From assembly GCA_945910645.1 (NCBI GenBank), contig CAMDZB010000006.1, forward strand, positions 1 through 51,777: DNA of 51,777 nt, in the 5' to 3' direction. Shown one piece after another: positions 43,597 through 51,777 of the stretch. Source of the stretch: an uncultured Spirochaetaceae bacterium (GTDB lineage Bacteria; Spirochaetota; Spirochaetia; Sphaerochaetales; Sphaerochaetaceae). Numbering within the stretch: position 1 is the stretch's first letter; each line of letters begins with the position of its first letter. The position numbers and the translations under genes are program-made. The notes beneath the pieces were generated by a model. It searched no databases. It was given only the letters and a program-made list of their open reading frames with translations, and was not told the DNA's origin.

Positions 43597-44284
43597 TATA
43601 ATCGCTGGATGCGCCTGTTGCTGAGTTAATCACGTTGTCGAATTTGTCAAGCTCTTTTACGTACATTATTAGCTTCTTTACAGCCTCGTTAATGTACTCA
43701 GTAAACTGACCCTTTGGAATATCGATTGTGCCTTTGAGGCATTCACGTGCAACTCCGATAATTCCATTTAGTATCGCAAGTAAAGTGAAGTTGAATACCT
43801 TTTCATCCCCAATCAGCTCTTTAAACTCCTTAAGGCTCTTGTCTTTCTTTGCCTTCTCTAGGAACTCAAGAGTTGACTTATGGATAAAGTCGTCAGCGTA
43901 TCGTGTGGATTCAAACTTTTTACAGATATCGATGTTGTTCTCGATGTTATTTGCAACAAGCTCTATATACTTATATGGTGATAGCAGGATGTCTTTAAAG
44001 GCGTTTTCTCTGATAGGCTCAAGTATCTTGTTGATGAGCACTTCTGCTGTGTCCTTCTCAAGTGCATCCACAGATGGATAGTATGCGTAGAATGTGCCTC
44101 TGTTAATGTTAGCTCTTTTTACGATCTCAACAATGCGGATATCCTTGTTAACATTTTCGTTTTCTTGAAGGAGCTGAAGGTAAGCCTCTCTTATTCGTCT
44201 CTTGCTTTGAGCTGTAGCCTTATTTTCCTTCTTTTTCTTAACAATGTTTGTGATTTCGGTCTTGAAGATCTTTAAATGCTCCAT
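43589..44284 (-). CDS. TetR/AcrR-family transcriptional regulator
   Basis: The 231-residue protein (from ATG 44284; another in-frame ATG at 44290) has an N-terminal helix-turn-helix (RIVEIVKRANINRGTFYAYYPSVDALE), typical of TetR proteins, and a helical ligand-binding domain. It diverges from the MFP-RND-TolC efflux operon and probably represses both itself and the operon through the two repeats in the shared control region. It precedes queH with 8 nt overlap. Confidence 0.93.
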   Translation of the reverse strand: MEHLKIFKTEITNIVKKKKENKATAQSKRRIREAYLQLLQENENVNKDIRIVEIVKRANINRGTFYAYYPSVDALEKDTAEVLINKILEPIRENAFKDILLSPYKYIELVANNIENNIDICKKFESTRYADDFIHKSTLEFLEKAKKDKSLKEFKELIGDEKVFNFTLLAILNGIIGVARECLKGTIDIPKGQFTEYINEAVKKLIMYVKELDKFDNVINSATGASSDYNA

Positions 44285-44287
44285 ATA

Positions 44288-44306
44288 CAAAATGTACAGA
44301 AAATCG
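44288..44306. promoter_or_regulatory. putative TetR operator 1
   Basis: CAAAATGTACAGAAAATCG, built around the palindrome TGTACA. It covers the -10 box of the tetR promoter. It differs from operator 2 at two of 19 positions. Confidence 0.65.
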
Positions 44307-44319
44307 CTTCAAAAATCAA
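44291..44319 (-). promoter_or_regulatory. tetR promoter (leaderless)
   Basis: Minus strand TTGATT (44319-44314), 17-nt spacer, TACATT (44296-44291). Initiation is predicted at 44284, the ATG itself. Confidence 0.6.
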
Positions 44320-44326
44320 TCTTTTA

Positions 44327-44355
44327 TTGACTTTTGAACAAAATGTACATAAAAT
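44327..44355 (+). promoter_or_regulatory. efflux operon promoter (leaderless)
   Basis: TTGACT (44327-44332), 17-nt spacer, TAAAAT (44350-44355), 7 nt before ATG 44363. Operator 2 covers the -10 region. Confidence 0.65.
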
Positions 44356-44357
44356 TG
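44339..44357. promoter_or_regulatory. putative TetR operator 2
   Basis: CAAAATGTACATAAAATTG, the second copy of the 19-bp repeat, 51 bp (about five helical turns) from operator 1 and over the -10 box of the efflux promoter. Confidence 0.65.
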
Positions 44358-44362
44358 ACGCT

Positions 44363-45268
44363 ATGAGAAAGACTAAGAGTCAAATAATTAGAAAAACTAT
44401 ACTGTATTTAGTCACGTTTATAATTCTTGGCGGAGTAACATACGGTATTATAATGTGGAACATGAACAGACAGCCTGATGCGTTTGAAAGACAGGAAGTA
44501 ATCGTTAGCGTTGTTAAGCCTGTTGAGAGAAATATAAACGAAGTTATAACAATATCAGGATATGTTGAATCAAACCTTATGGCTCCGGCAGTATCATTTG
44601 TTAATGGAAGAGTTGTAAAGCTGAATATCGAAGCTGGGGATATGGTTAAAAAAGATGATATTATAGCAAGTATATCACCTGCAAATTATGCCGATATCAA
44701 GGCGCCTGAAAGCGGAATAGTGCTTACAGTAGCCGCAAAAGAGGGAGATATGGTACAAGTCGGAACGCTTGTTGCGGTAATAGGAGATCCCAAAGATAAT
44801 TGTGTAAATGCAGATGTTCCGGAAAAGTATTCAAGTATAGTTAAAATTGGTCAAAAAGCTGTTATAACTCACAAGGATACGGGCAAAAAATATAACGGAG
44901 AGGTTACACGTATTGAACCATATGTTAATCCTAAGAACAAAACATTTAAGGTAAAAATAAATATAGATAATTTATCCGATGATGAAGTGTTGATGGTTGG
45001 AAGTTCTGTAAGCACGGATATTATATTAAATGAGCATAAAAACGTGTTTTCAATTCCAATCTCATGTTTAAACTCATCGGATCTATTATATTCCGTAAAA
45101 AATGGTGTAGTGGTAAGTGAGGAGATCGGAGATCTTATAAAGGACGAAAAGTATGTTATGGTCCAAAGCGAAAAGCGAAATACGGAATTTATTATCAGAG
45201 GACAGAATAGAGTATTCCCGGGACAAAGGGTGAAAACACAGGATTATAAGGATTCTCAACATGAGTAA
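44363..45268 (+). CDS. RND efflux periplasmic adaptor (membrane fusion protein)
   Basis: From ATG 44363 the 301-residue protein has one N-terminal membrane anchor (about 12-32), a biotinyl-lipoyl-like hairpin domain (SFVNGRVVKLNIEAGDMVKKDD; IKAPESGIVLTVAAKEGDMV), and a beta-barrel domain (IGQKAVITHKDTGKKYNGEVTRI). It bridges the inner-membrane RND pump and the TolC-like channel. It overlaps the pump gene by 8 nt. The long frame starting at 44276 runs through the promoter and is not the true start. Confidence 0.92.
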   Translation: MRKTKSQIIRKTILYLVTFIILGGVTYGIIMWNMNRQPDAFERQEVIVSVVKPVERNINEVITISGYVESNLMAPAVSFVNGRVVKLNIEAGDMVKKDDIIASISPANYADIKAPESGIVLTVAAKEGDMVQVGTLVAVIGDPKDNCVNADVPEKYSSIVKIGQKAVITHKDTGKKYNGEVTRIEPYVNPKNKTFKVKINIDNLSDDEVLMVGSSVSTDIILNEHKNVFSIPISCLNSSDLLYSVKNGVVVSEEIGDLIKDEKYVMVQSEKRNTEFIIRGQNRVFPGQRVKTQDYKDSQHE

Positions 45269-48200
45269 GCTATCCCATTTTGCAGCGGATCATCCGGCTA
45301 TTATTAGTATTCTTCTTATAACGGTTTTAGTTTTTGGCGGAATAAGTCTTATGGGGTTGAATACATCCTTGATGGCAGATTTGTCTCTTCCGCAGATTTA
45401 TATTATTTCTGTATATCCGGGTGCATCTCCGGAAGACGTGGAGAACGATGTATCAAAAGTAATAGAGGATGCCCTTGCCGTTGTTCCAGGGCTTAAAAAT
45501 ATTACTTCAACATCAGGCGGCTCTTTGTCGGTTGTAAATCTTGTTTTTCAGGATGGAATTGCTCCCGAAGATAAAATAGATGATGTAAGATATAAGGTTG
45601 ATAACCTTAAAAGCGACTTACCTCCAGGATTGCAGGGAGATCCATTGGTAATCATCGGAGATTCATCAATGCTTCCGGTTATGGCATTTAGTCTTTCAAA
45701 CGAAGACAGTGTCAGAGCCTACGACTACCTTAATAACAAAATTAAACCGCGTATTACAAAGATACCGGGAGTGTCCGGTGTAAATATTGTCCCTGATGGA
45801 AGCAAGAATATTAAGGTTACGCTCAGATTGGACGATCTTGCCGAAAAAAGCATTAGCCCAATCGCAGTTTATCAGGTTTTGCAGGCAGGGAACGTATCTT
45901 ATCCTTTAGGAGAATCATCTTACAACAACAGAGGAGTCGGATTTAGATATAAAGGAACATACGAAGACATAGGCGACATAGAAAATATGGTTGTCGGAGA
46001 AAACAACGGCACCTTAATTCGCCTAAAAGATGTGGCAGATGTTGTGCCTGATCCAAAAGATGATCTGAACAATGTAAAGGTGGACGGTAAAAACGCTTTT
46101 TATGTTGAGGTTCAAAAAAGATCAGACGGAGATGTTGTTACTATATGTAAAGAGGTTAGGAAAATCCTTGACGAAGTAGATAGAGAAACGGACAAGGCTC
46201 TTAATATCCACATTCAGCAGGATGATTCTACTGTTACAAATAATTCTATTAAGAACGTTTTAAGCTCTGGAATTCTTGGTGCAATTATGGCGGTGATTGC
46301 AATATGGCTCTGTCTTGCAGATTCAAAGGCAACATTGATTATCGGAGTAACAATTCCGCTATGTATTGTAATTTCCATTATTCTTTTGGCAGTTTCCGGA
46401 AGAACCATTAATATCATGACTACAACAGGTATGGTGGTTGGGCTTGGTATGGTGGTTGATGGCTCGATAGTTATGCTTGAACAGATATACAGATATCTGG
46501 GAACTTATAAATACACAATAAGACAGGCAATATTTAAGGGATCTGATGAAGTAGCTGCATCAATTTTAGGCTCTGTTCTTACAACCATAGTTGTATTTGT
46601 GCCTATAATTACCCTAAAGGGAATAGTTGGTATTATCCTTTCCGATGTTGCGCTAACGCTTATGTATAGCATGATTGCTTCTCTTATTGTGTCAATAGTA
46701 GTAATACCATTCTTAATTAAGGCTCTTAGAAAGGATGGGGAAAATTTACCGCAACACATCCATGTAAATAATTTCTTTGCAAAACTTGAAAAAGGTTATA
46801 GGGTAGTTATCAAATGGTGCATTGACAACAGAAAATATGTTTTGATAGTTGCTATAATTATTCTTGTATTATCCGTTCTGTTAATTCCTATGTTGGGAGT
46901 AGCGTTTATTCCATCTATGGACCAAAGCAATTTTTACATAAAATGTAAGCTTCCATATACATACACAAAGGAAGAAACGCATAATGAAGCAAAAATGGTT
47001 GAAAACTATCTGAACACCACATATGCAGGTTTGATAGACAACTATGTAGCTACAATAACTGTAAGTTCAGAACTGCTCGAACAGGGTGGAAGAAATACAT
47101 TCTCGTATCACGTTGTTTTTAAAACAAAGGATGAGGTTAAGCGCGAGCCTATACATTATTACATACAGAAAGTTCAAAGCGATTTGAACAGTTTGATTCC
47201 TGATGGTGAAATAAGCGTGACAAACGGCGGTTTTGACAACCTTGTCGGATATATATCTGACGGAGGAGGCTGGGGAATGACGCTTTCAGGGGAAGACATG
47301 GACGAACTGCTTACAACGGCAGAACGTTTAAAGGCTCATCTTGAAAAACATCCGGAAGTCATGCTTGCCACTATTTCAACAACATATGATAACAGAGATG
47401 CTATATTTAATATTAATCATGACAGTCTTTCTTCACTTGGGGCAACATCTATGGAAGCAGGACTTGATGCACTTCTGTTGTTTAGAACAACGGATGTTGG
47501 TAAATTCAGCTCAGCACAAGGAGACAGATATAATATCAGCATAACAAGTGATGCTGCCGATACACCTATAACAAAGCAAGTTCTGTCATCCTTGGAAGTA
47601 AAATCCCTTAGTGGCGAATATGTGAATTTCGATACGTTGGGAGAGCTCCTTGAAGAAAAAACCCTAACATCAATAGACAGAAAGAACAGAGTACGTAATA
47701 TTGCTATAAGGGCAAATCTCACATCTTCAAACACTGCTAACGTTCAGCGATATATGAGGGAATATCTTGAAGAAAATCCTCTTCCAGACGGTGTCAGCAA
47801 AGAAGCTGGAGGAATTATGGAATTGCTTGGAGATTCTATAGTGCCTTTGATGAGGGCTGCTCTTATTGCAATATTCCTTGTTTATGTTGTTATGGTTATT
47901 CTGTTTGAGAGATATCGACAGCCGCTATTGATAATGGGATGTATCCCGTTCTCGCTTGTTGGTATCATTCTGGCACTTGTTGTGTTTAGAACAGAGTTTT
48001 CAATTATTGTTGTTCTTGCATTGGTTGCGCTTTCTGGAACAGTGGTCAACAATGGAATTATTCTTATTGACTATACTAACATGGAACGTTATAAGCGACG
48101 TGAATGTAAGGCAAAAGGACTTGATGAAAGCATTCTTGAAGAAGTTGAATGTAATATTACGGGTAAGGAATACAGAGATGTGTATCTTGATCAAGAATGG

Positions 48201-49469
48201 GAGTTGAATACGCTTAAGAATGTAATTATAAATTCAGCCGCTTCGCGTATCAGACCTATTCTTATGACGGTTACAACCACAATGTTTGGAGTTATACCTA
48301 TGGCATTTGCCACAGGAGAAGGTGCGGAATTAAACGCACCTATAGGTCAGTGTATGATGCTTGGTCTTTTAATAAGTACGGTTGTTGCTTTTGTGACCAT
48401 ACCTATTTTGTACTATATGACAGAAGCTCATGCTATAAAATCTAAAACTAAAAAAGGGGATAAAATGAAAAAGAAAAGGATTCATTTAACGGCAATTGGC
48501 TTGATATTATCACTTATCACACTTGTTGGCTGCTCGTTTAATTTTGATGCTGGAGTATCAGGGTATGTATATGAAAAGGACGATACCACGCCATATGCAA
48601 ATGCCTATGTTTACGCTTATACATCCAAAAGCGAACGTGATAGCGACTACAACAGGTGGCTCAATATACAAAACGGAGAAGCATACGGCGGGCTGGAAGA
48701 CGGCGTGTATCCTAAAAACGACACCGCTCCGTTTACTCCTAACCCTGATTACAATGTTTTTTCAACTCAAACGGGAGAGGACGGCTCATTTACAGTGAGT
48801 AAAATAGTTTGGAATACATCATCACCCGTGTGGGGCAAGGATAACGACAGAACAAAACTCTATATGATGTACTACAGTAAAGATGCAACCCTGTTAAAGG
48901 ACAATCAGGTTTATTCTATAGTTTCAGGCAGCACCAACCAGGCAAAGATAAGAGCGAACCTCAAAAAATGCTTTATAACATTCCCCGGAATTTCATCTTA
49001 TATTCGTGATAAAAGCTCAAAGGAACCTGATGAGGACATAAAGAATAGTGAGTACGGCAGGGTCCTTGATGACGGAAGGTCAATTGCTTTATATGTACAC
49101 GATGGAAATACAGCAAGTAATGAATGGAGAGAAATACAACAGAAACAACAAACGAGGTCAGTTTCAAAAGATCCAACACAGGGAGAAACATACATTACAC
49201 ATGGTAATTTCACAAACCTTGGAACAAGTGCCAGATTAAAACTCATATACGACCCTAATAACGATTATGGATATATTAAATATTACATAAAGGATATATC
49301 AGATAAAGATGAAACACTTTCGGGGAATAAAGCAGAAATGTATAACAACCGAAGGTTTACTAAGTCATTTATATATGCTTCTAACGGTACGTCGGACATG
49401 CCACAAATAGACAGGTCTAGAACAAAAGGTGATTCGGGAATGTATGAGACTGCGCCTACTTTGCAATAA
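45261..49469 (+). CDS. RND-family efflux pump fused in frame to a lipoprotein
   Basis: The 1402-residue frame is two proteins in one. Residues 1 to about 1068 form an RND pump with 12 transmembrane helices, two large periplasmic domains, SVYPGASPEDVENDV near the N-terminus and the TM4 proton-relay aspartate in GLGMVVDGSIVML. From residue 1069 (ATG 48465) a complete lipoprotein begins, with its own Shine-Dalgarno and lipobox. The junction is an A6G4 tract (48450-48459); one extra base there would give a stop (TAA at 48461-48463) one base before that ATG, the usual operon spacing. The fusion could be real, phase-variable, or a sequence error. Confidence 0.88.
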   Translation: MSKLSHFAADHPAIISILLITVLVFGGISLMGLNTSLMADLSLPQIYIISVYPGASPEDVENDVSKVIEDALAVVPGLKNITSTSGGSLSVVNLVFQDGIAPEDKIDDVRYKVDNLKSDLPPGLQGDPLVIIGDSSMLPVMAFSLSNEDSVRAYDYLNNKIKPRITKIPGVSGVNIVPDGSKNIKVTLRLDDLAEKSISPIAVYQVLQAGNVSYPLGESSYNNRGVGFRYKGTYEDIGDIENMVVGENNGTLIRLKDVADVVPDPKDDLNNVKVDGKNAFYVEVQKRSDGDVVTICKEVRKILDEVDRETDKALNIHIQQDDSTVTNNSIKNVLSSGILGAIMAVIAIWLCLADSKATLIIGVTIPLCIVISIILLAVSGRTINIMTTTGMVVGLGMVVDGSIVMLEQIYRYLGTYKYTIRQAIFKGSDEVAASILGSVLTTIVVFVPIITLKGIVGIILSDVALTLMYSMIASLIVSIVVIPFLIKALRKDGENLPQHIHVNNFFAKLEKGYRVVIKWCIDNRKYVLIVAIIILVLSVLLIPMLGVAFIPSMDQSNFYIKCKLPYTYTKEETHNEAKMVENYLNTTYAGLIDNYVATITVSSELLEQGGRNTFSYHVVFKTKDEVKREPIHYYIQKVQSDLNSLIPDGEISVTNGGFDNLVGYISDGGGWGMTLSGEDMDELLTTAERLKAHLEKHPEVMLATISTTYDNRDAIFNINHDSLSSLGATSMEAGLDALLLFRTTDVGKFSSAQGDRYNISITSDAADTPITKQVLSSLEVKSLSGEYVNFDTLGELLEEKTLTSIDRKNRVRNIAIRANLTSSNTANVQRYMREYLEENPLPDGVSKEAGGIMELLGDSIVPLMRAALIAIFLVYVVMVILFERYRQPLLIMGCIPFSLVGIILALVVFRTEFSIIVVLALVALSGTVVNNGIILIDYTNMERYKRRECKAKGLDESILEEVECNITGKEYRDVYLDQEWELNTLKNVIINSAASRIRPILMTVTTTMFGVIPMAFATGEGAELNAPIGQCMMLGLLISTVVAFVTIPILYYMTEAHAIKSKTKKGDKMKKKRIHLTAIGLILSLITLVGCSFNFDAGVSGYVYEKDDTTPYANAYVYAYTSKSERDSDYNRWLNIQNGEAYGGLEDGVYPKNDTAPFTPNPDYNVFSTQTGEDGSFTVSKIVWNTSSPVWGKDNDRTKLYMMYYSKDATLLKDNQVYSIVSGSTNQAKIRANLKKCFITFPGISSYIRDKSSKEPDEDIKNSEYGRVLDDGRSIALYVHDGNTASNEWREIQQKQQTRSVSKDPTQGETYITHGNFTNLGTSARLKLIYDPNNDYGYIKYYIKDISDKDETLSGNKAEMYNNRRFTKSFIYASNGTSDMPQIDRSRTKGDSGMYETAPTLQ
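48465..49469 (+). CDS. lipoprotein with carboxypeptidase-regulatory-like domain (fused or separately started)
   Basis: Read from ATG 48465 (Shine-Dalgarno AAAGGGGAT), the 334-residue segment has a signal peptide with lipobox LVGC. A beta-sandwich like CarboxypepD_reg domains follows (GVSGYVYEKDDTTPYANAYVYAY ... TGEDGSFTV), then a region of unknown type. It shares the reading frame of the RND gene. Internal initiation would give a normal lipoprotein, perhaps an accessory part of the efflux system. Confidence 0.6.
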   Translation: MKKKRIHLTAIGLILSLITLVGCSFNFDAGVSGYVYEKDDTTPYANAYVYAYTSKSERDSDYNRWLNIQNGEAYGGLEDGVYPKNDTAPFTPNPDYNVFSTQTGEDGSFTVSKIVWNTSSPVWGKDNDRTKLYMMYYSKDATLLKDNQVYSIVSGSTNQAKIRANLKKCFITFPGISSYIRDKSSKEPDEDIKNSEYGRVLDDGRSIALYVHDGNTASNEWREIQQKQQTRSVSKDPTQGETYITHGNFTNLGTSARLKLIYDPNNDYGYIKYYIKDISDKDETLSGNKAEMYNNRRFTKSFIYASNGTSDMPQIDRSRTKGDSGMYETAPTLQ

Positions 49470-49478
49470 GGAAATAAA

Positions 49479-50864
49479 ATGAAAAAAACATTTTGGTCGG
49501 TATTATTTATTGCGCTGTCTGTTACTTTCGTGTTTGCTTCATATACTCCCGACGAACTTGTACGGAGCATGAAAGAGAATGCTCCTAAAATTAAGATAGA
49601 AGAAGCCAATTTGCGTCAAAGTAAAGCGGACAGACAAAAGGCTATGGGGGATTTTTTCCCTAAAATAGACTATTCGCTTTCGGGAGCATACATTGCAAAT
49701 CCCATTGATAAAATAAGGGTGTCATCGGAGGATTTGCTTTCACTCTTAACATGGCCCGAGGGTGTACCTGCTCCGGGAACCACAAGTGATTATGTTGAGA
49801 TATACAAGGGCATGGAACATACCCAGTATTCGTTCGGGCTCAGTTTAACATGGCCAATTCTCACATGGGGTAAGCTTATTAAACAGCATTCCATTTATTC
49901 ATCCTTAGTTACCATACAGGAAAACAATCTTTCGCTGGAACAAAAAAAGTCAGAGGCGGAAATACGTTCGCGATATGAGGCAAATGCATATCTTAATAAA
50001 CTCATTGCCGTTCTTGAACAGACAAAAGTCGAATCCGAAGAACTGTATTCTCTTGTAACATCTACAACCGATGAAGGTATGAGTGTAGAAAGCGATAAAT
50101 TACAAGCTGAGGTGGCATTAAGGGCAGCAGAGTATGGCTATAATAATGCTGTTGCTCAAAAAGAAGCACAGATTGATTCTCTTTCCTTGCTTACGGGGAT
50201 TTATACACTCAGTGACGATGATCTTGGGGATATTGTATTAAGCAAAGAAGAGTATAAAAAATTATTAGATGAAAACGACGAACTCAGCATGGTTGCATCG
50301 GCAATCAGAGGTGATAAAGAAGCCATTAAAATGCTTAATGAGGCTATAAAAATTTCCGACGATAGAGAGTATATTTCGCTTGCAAGCATGCCGTATGCGC
50401 CTGATGTGAGTATTCTTGCCTCGTTGTCATACGGCGGATCTCGATTTCCGTTTATAGAAAATGGTTGGAGCTCAGCGGATGACTGGAACGCTTTTGTTGG
50501 CGTAAATATCAAAGGAACATTCTTTGACGGCACAAAACAATATGCTGAGGAAAAAAAGACTAGGGCCGGACAGGAAAAAGCCCGTCTGGAAATGGAAAAG
50601 AACGTCAGAGAGATTATAAACACGGTAAAAGAAACCCGTCGTTCTCTTAATGTCACATTAAGTTCAATAGATTACAAAGAAACTGAACTTAAGCAAAAGC
50701 AGGAATTAAAACGTATTGCATATGAAAAGTATGAAGCACGTCAGATAACTCGTATTGAATACTTAAAAGCTTCTCTTGAAGAACATGTTAAGCAAGCTGA
50801 AGTGTATAAGGAATATATTAAATTATCAACTCTTTATTATACTTTAAGCATGTTGACTCAATAG
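49479..50864 (+). CDS. TolC-family outer-membrane efflux protein
   Basis: The 461-residue protein has a signal peptide (cleavage probably after VFA, about residue 20) and two repeats of long alpha-hairpins separated by strands (LRQSKADRQKAMGDFFPKIDYSLSGAY; LKQKQELKRIAYEKYEARQITRIEYLKA), as in TolC-type channels. An AAGGAAAT Shine-Dalgarno precedes the ATG. It completes the MFP-RND-TolC export system. Confidence 0.9.
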   Translation: MKKTFWSVLFIALSVTFVFASYTPDELVRSMKENAPKIKIEEANLRQSKADRQKAMGDFFPKIDYSLSGAYIANPIDKIRVSSEDLLSLLTWPEGVPAPGTTSDYVEIYKGMEHTQYSFGLSLTWPILTWGKLIKQHSIYSSLVTIQENNLSLEQKKSEAEIRSRYEANAYLNKLIAVLEQTKVESEELYSLVTSTTDEGMSVESDKLQAEVALRAAEYGYNNAVAQKEAQIDSLSLLTGIYTLSDDDLGDIVLSKEEYKKLLDENDELSMVASAIRGDKEAIKMLNEAIKISDDREYISLASMPYAPDVSILASLSYGGSRFPFIENGWSSADDWNAFVGVNIKGTFFDGTKQYAEEKKTRAGQEKARLEMEKNVREIINTVKETRRSLNVTLSSIDYKETELKQKQELKRIAYEKYEARQITRIEYLKASLEEHVKQAEVYKEYIKLSTLYYTLSMLTQ

Positions 50865-51064
50865 GTGTCATAATAAAAAGTATAATTAAAGAATGATAGT
50901 ACGCGTCCTTTTGATTTTTTCTCGTATAGGTCGTTGACAATAGGGTGTTCTTCGCGTATGCTGTTAACAGAGGTGATTAAAGCGACCACTTGATTTCGGA
51001 TATCGGAGAAATCTCGTGCGAAGCCATATTGAGCGATTACCGTTTGTATGGCTACTTTACCCTC
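50858..51064 (-). pseudogene. out-of-frame remnant of the 417-bp repeat
   Basis: Downstream of the stop at 51057 the repeat continues in another frame (KVAIQTVIAQYGF ... IREEHPIVNDLYEKK) and then diverges, ending at a TGA that overlaps the tolC-like gene end (50858-50860). It is the broken tail of the repeat protein gene at 51057-51777. Confidence 0.65.
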
Positions 51065-51777
51065 TTTTTTTATTATCTATGTAATAAATATCGCACGGCT
51101 TATTTGCATATTTTTGATGTTCAAGTTCTTCGTTTATACGACAGTTTAAAATGTACTCGTCTTTTTCTTCGCTCTTAAAAACATTCCCTAATACAAAAAT
51201 TACTTTTTTGTAAATATCGTTGACAATTGGGTGAGATTGACGTATCGTATTAACAGAGGTGATTAAAGCGACCACTTGATTTCGGATCTCGGAGAAATCT
51301 TGTGCGAAGCCATATTGAGCGATTACCGTTTGTATGGCAACTTTGCCCTCTTTTTTTATTGCTTCATATTTCTTGACAATGAGCGACTGCCCTTGTATAG
51401 TATTTACAAAGCCATTGATGTTGAACCCTCTGGGCAATTCGAAGCCCTTACTGTTCAACATCTCAGTGGCTTTTGTTTTATCTATGTAATAAATGCCATA
51501 CGGCTTATTTACGTACTTTTGATATTCAAGTTCTTCGTTTATACGGAAATTTAAAATGTACTCGGCTTTTTCTTCGCTCTTAAAAATATTCCCTAAAACA
51601 AAAATCACTTTTTTTGATTTCATTTCATAAATATCGTTGACAATAGGGTGTTCTTCGCGTATTGTATTAACAGAGGTGATTAAAGCGACCACTTGATTTC
51701 GGATATCGGAGAAATCTTGTGTGAAGCCATATTGAGCGATTACCGTTTGTATGGCAACTTTACCCTCTTTTTTTATT
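50880..51777. repeat. tandem coding repeat, 417-bp unit
   Basis: The landmark GATTTCGGA recurs at 50992, 51278 and 51695. Spacings are 286 and 417 bp. The shorter unit lacks 131 bp between the codons for YYID and the A7 tract. Copies are more than 85 percent alike by eye. Confidence 0.8.
51057..51777 (-). CDS. tandem-repeat protein of unknown function (cut by right edge)
   Basis: Open on the minus strand from the right edge to a TAA at 51057 (at least 239 residues). It carries one full 139-residue repeat, with landmarks KVAIQTVIAQYGF, NQVVALITSVNTIR, HPIVNDIY, VIFVLGN, GIYYIDK and GFELPRGFNINGF, and one shortened repeat. No family is recognised. The frame begins beyond the window, so the GTG at 51692 is not the start. 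The stop results from a frameshifting 131-bp deletion in the last repeat, so the C-terminus is probably truncated. Confidence 0.7.
   Translation of the reverse strand, partial: IKKEGKVAIQTVIAQYGFTQDFSDIRNQVVALITSVNTIREEHPIVNDIYEMKSKKVIFVLGNIFKSEEKAEYILNFRINEELEYQKYVNKPYGIYYIDKTKATEMLNSKGFELPRGFNINGFVNTIQGQSLIVKKYEAIKKEGKVAIQTVIAQYGFAQDFSEIRNQVVALITSVNTIRQSHPIVNDIYKKVIFVLGNVFKSEEKDEYILNCRINEELEHQKYANKPCDIYYIDNKKRG

Noticed and set aside
48450-48456. A-AAA-AAG slippery heptamer for programmed -1 frameshifting at the RND/lipoprotein junction
   Set aside because: The heptamer is not in the zero frame of the pump (codons read AAA AAA GGG), so the standard tandem slip cannot occur.
50880-51777. 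CRISPR array or mobile-element ends for the right-hand repeats
   Set aside because: Units are 286-417 bp, coding, and without spacer structure, terminal inverted repeats or transposase.
1-51777. tRNA or rRNA genes
   Set aside because: All intergenic gaps were read; none shows a cloverleaf or rRNA signature. Only the SRP RNA is found.

Overview
The window looks like chromosomal DNA of an anaerobic, probably host-associated spirochete (Treponemataceae/Sphaerochaetaceae-like). Pointers are a PnrA/TmpC-type lipoprotein, many lipobox lipoproteins, a stand-alone groES, a GTP-type PEP carboxykinase, a group-B-like [FeFe] hydrogenase, YgfK/SsnA, and an AT-leaning base composition. The placement is inference from gene content; no rRNA or marker gene was available to test it.

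Layout. 1-1312 (minus): a sensor kinase cut by the left edge and its OmpR-family regulator. 1319-5988: a strong promoter and the ygfK-ssnA pair (redox flavoprotein plus amidohydrolase, purine-degradation type), closed by a terminator. 6044-8934: a group-2 sigma-70-family gene behind a textbook sigma-54 promoter, then pckA. 8942-15451: an NtrB/NtrC-like two-component pair, a SurA-N-like membrane protein, cvpA, holB, and a second sigma-54 activator lacking a receiver domain. 15480-20015: groES (minus), cysK, a thioredoxin-like ferredoxin with the [FeFe] hydrogenase, and radA. 20066-24701 (minus): lipoprotein, rarA, an orphan ABC solute-binding lipoprotein, and cardiolipin synthase. 24767-27358: a Pr6Pr-like membrane protein, a 58-aa basic protein, and a degenerate 5'-nucleotidase-like lipoprotein. 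27445-30880: an AT-rich ABC importer operon. 30939-31038: the SRP RNA. 31050-39472: dgt, prs, trxA, two paralogous exported proteins, an RluA-type pseudouridine synthase, a PLP-enzyme homologue without its lysine, nadK and recN. 39534-43001: PnrA-like lipoprotein, a lipase-like hydrolase and a YihY protein. 43072-50864: queH-tetR diverging from an AT-rich RND/TolC efflux operon. 50858-51777 (minus): tandem 417-bp coding repeats, one with a frameshifting deletion, running off the right edge.

Two regulatory themes stand out. (1) A sigma-54 promoter drives an alternative sigma factor close to two sigma-54 activators, an architecture like the Borrelia Rrp2-RpoN-RpoS cascade. (2) At least twelve genes have the form -35 / about 17 nt / -10 / 5-9 nt / start codon with no Shine-Dalgarno sequence, so they should give leaderless mRNAs. 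Abundantly expressed metabolic genes (ygfK, pckA, groES, cysK, the PnrA-like gene) instead have leaders with clear Shine-Dalgarno sites. Tight operon packing (overlaps of 1-19 nt) is general, and no stretch longer than 300 bases lacks a gene.
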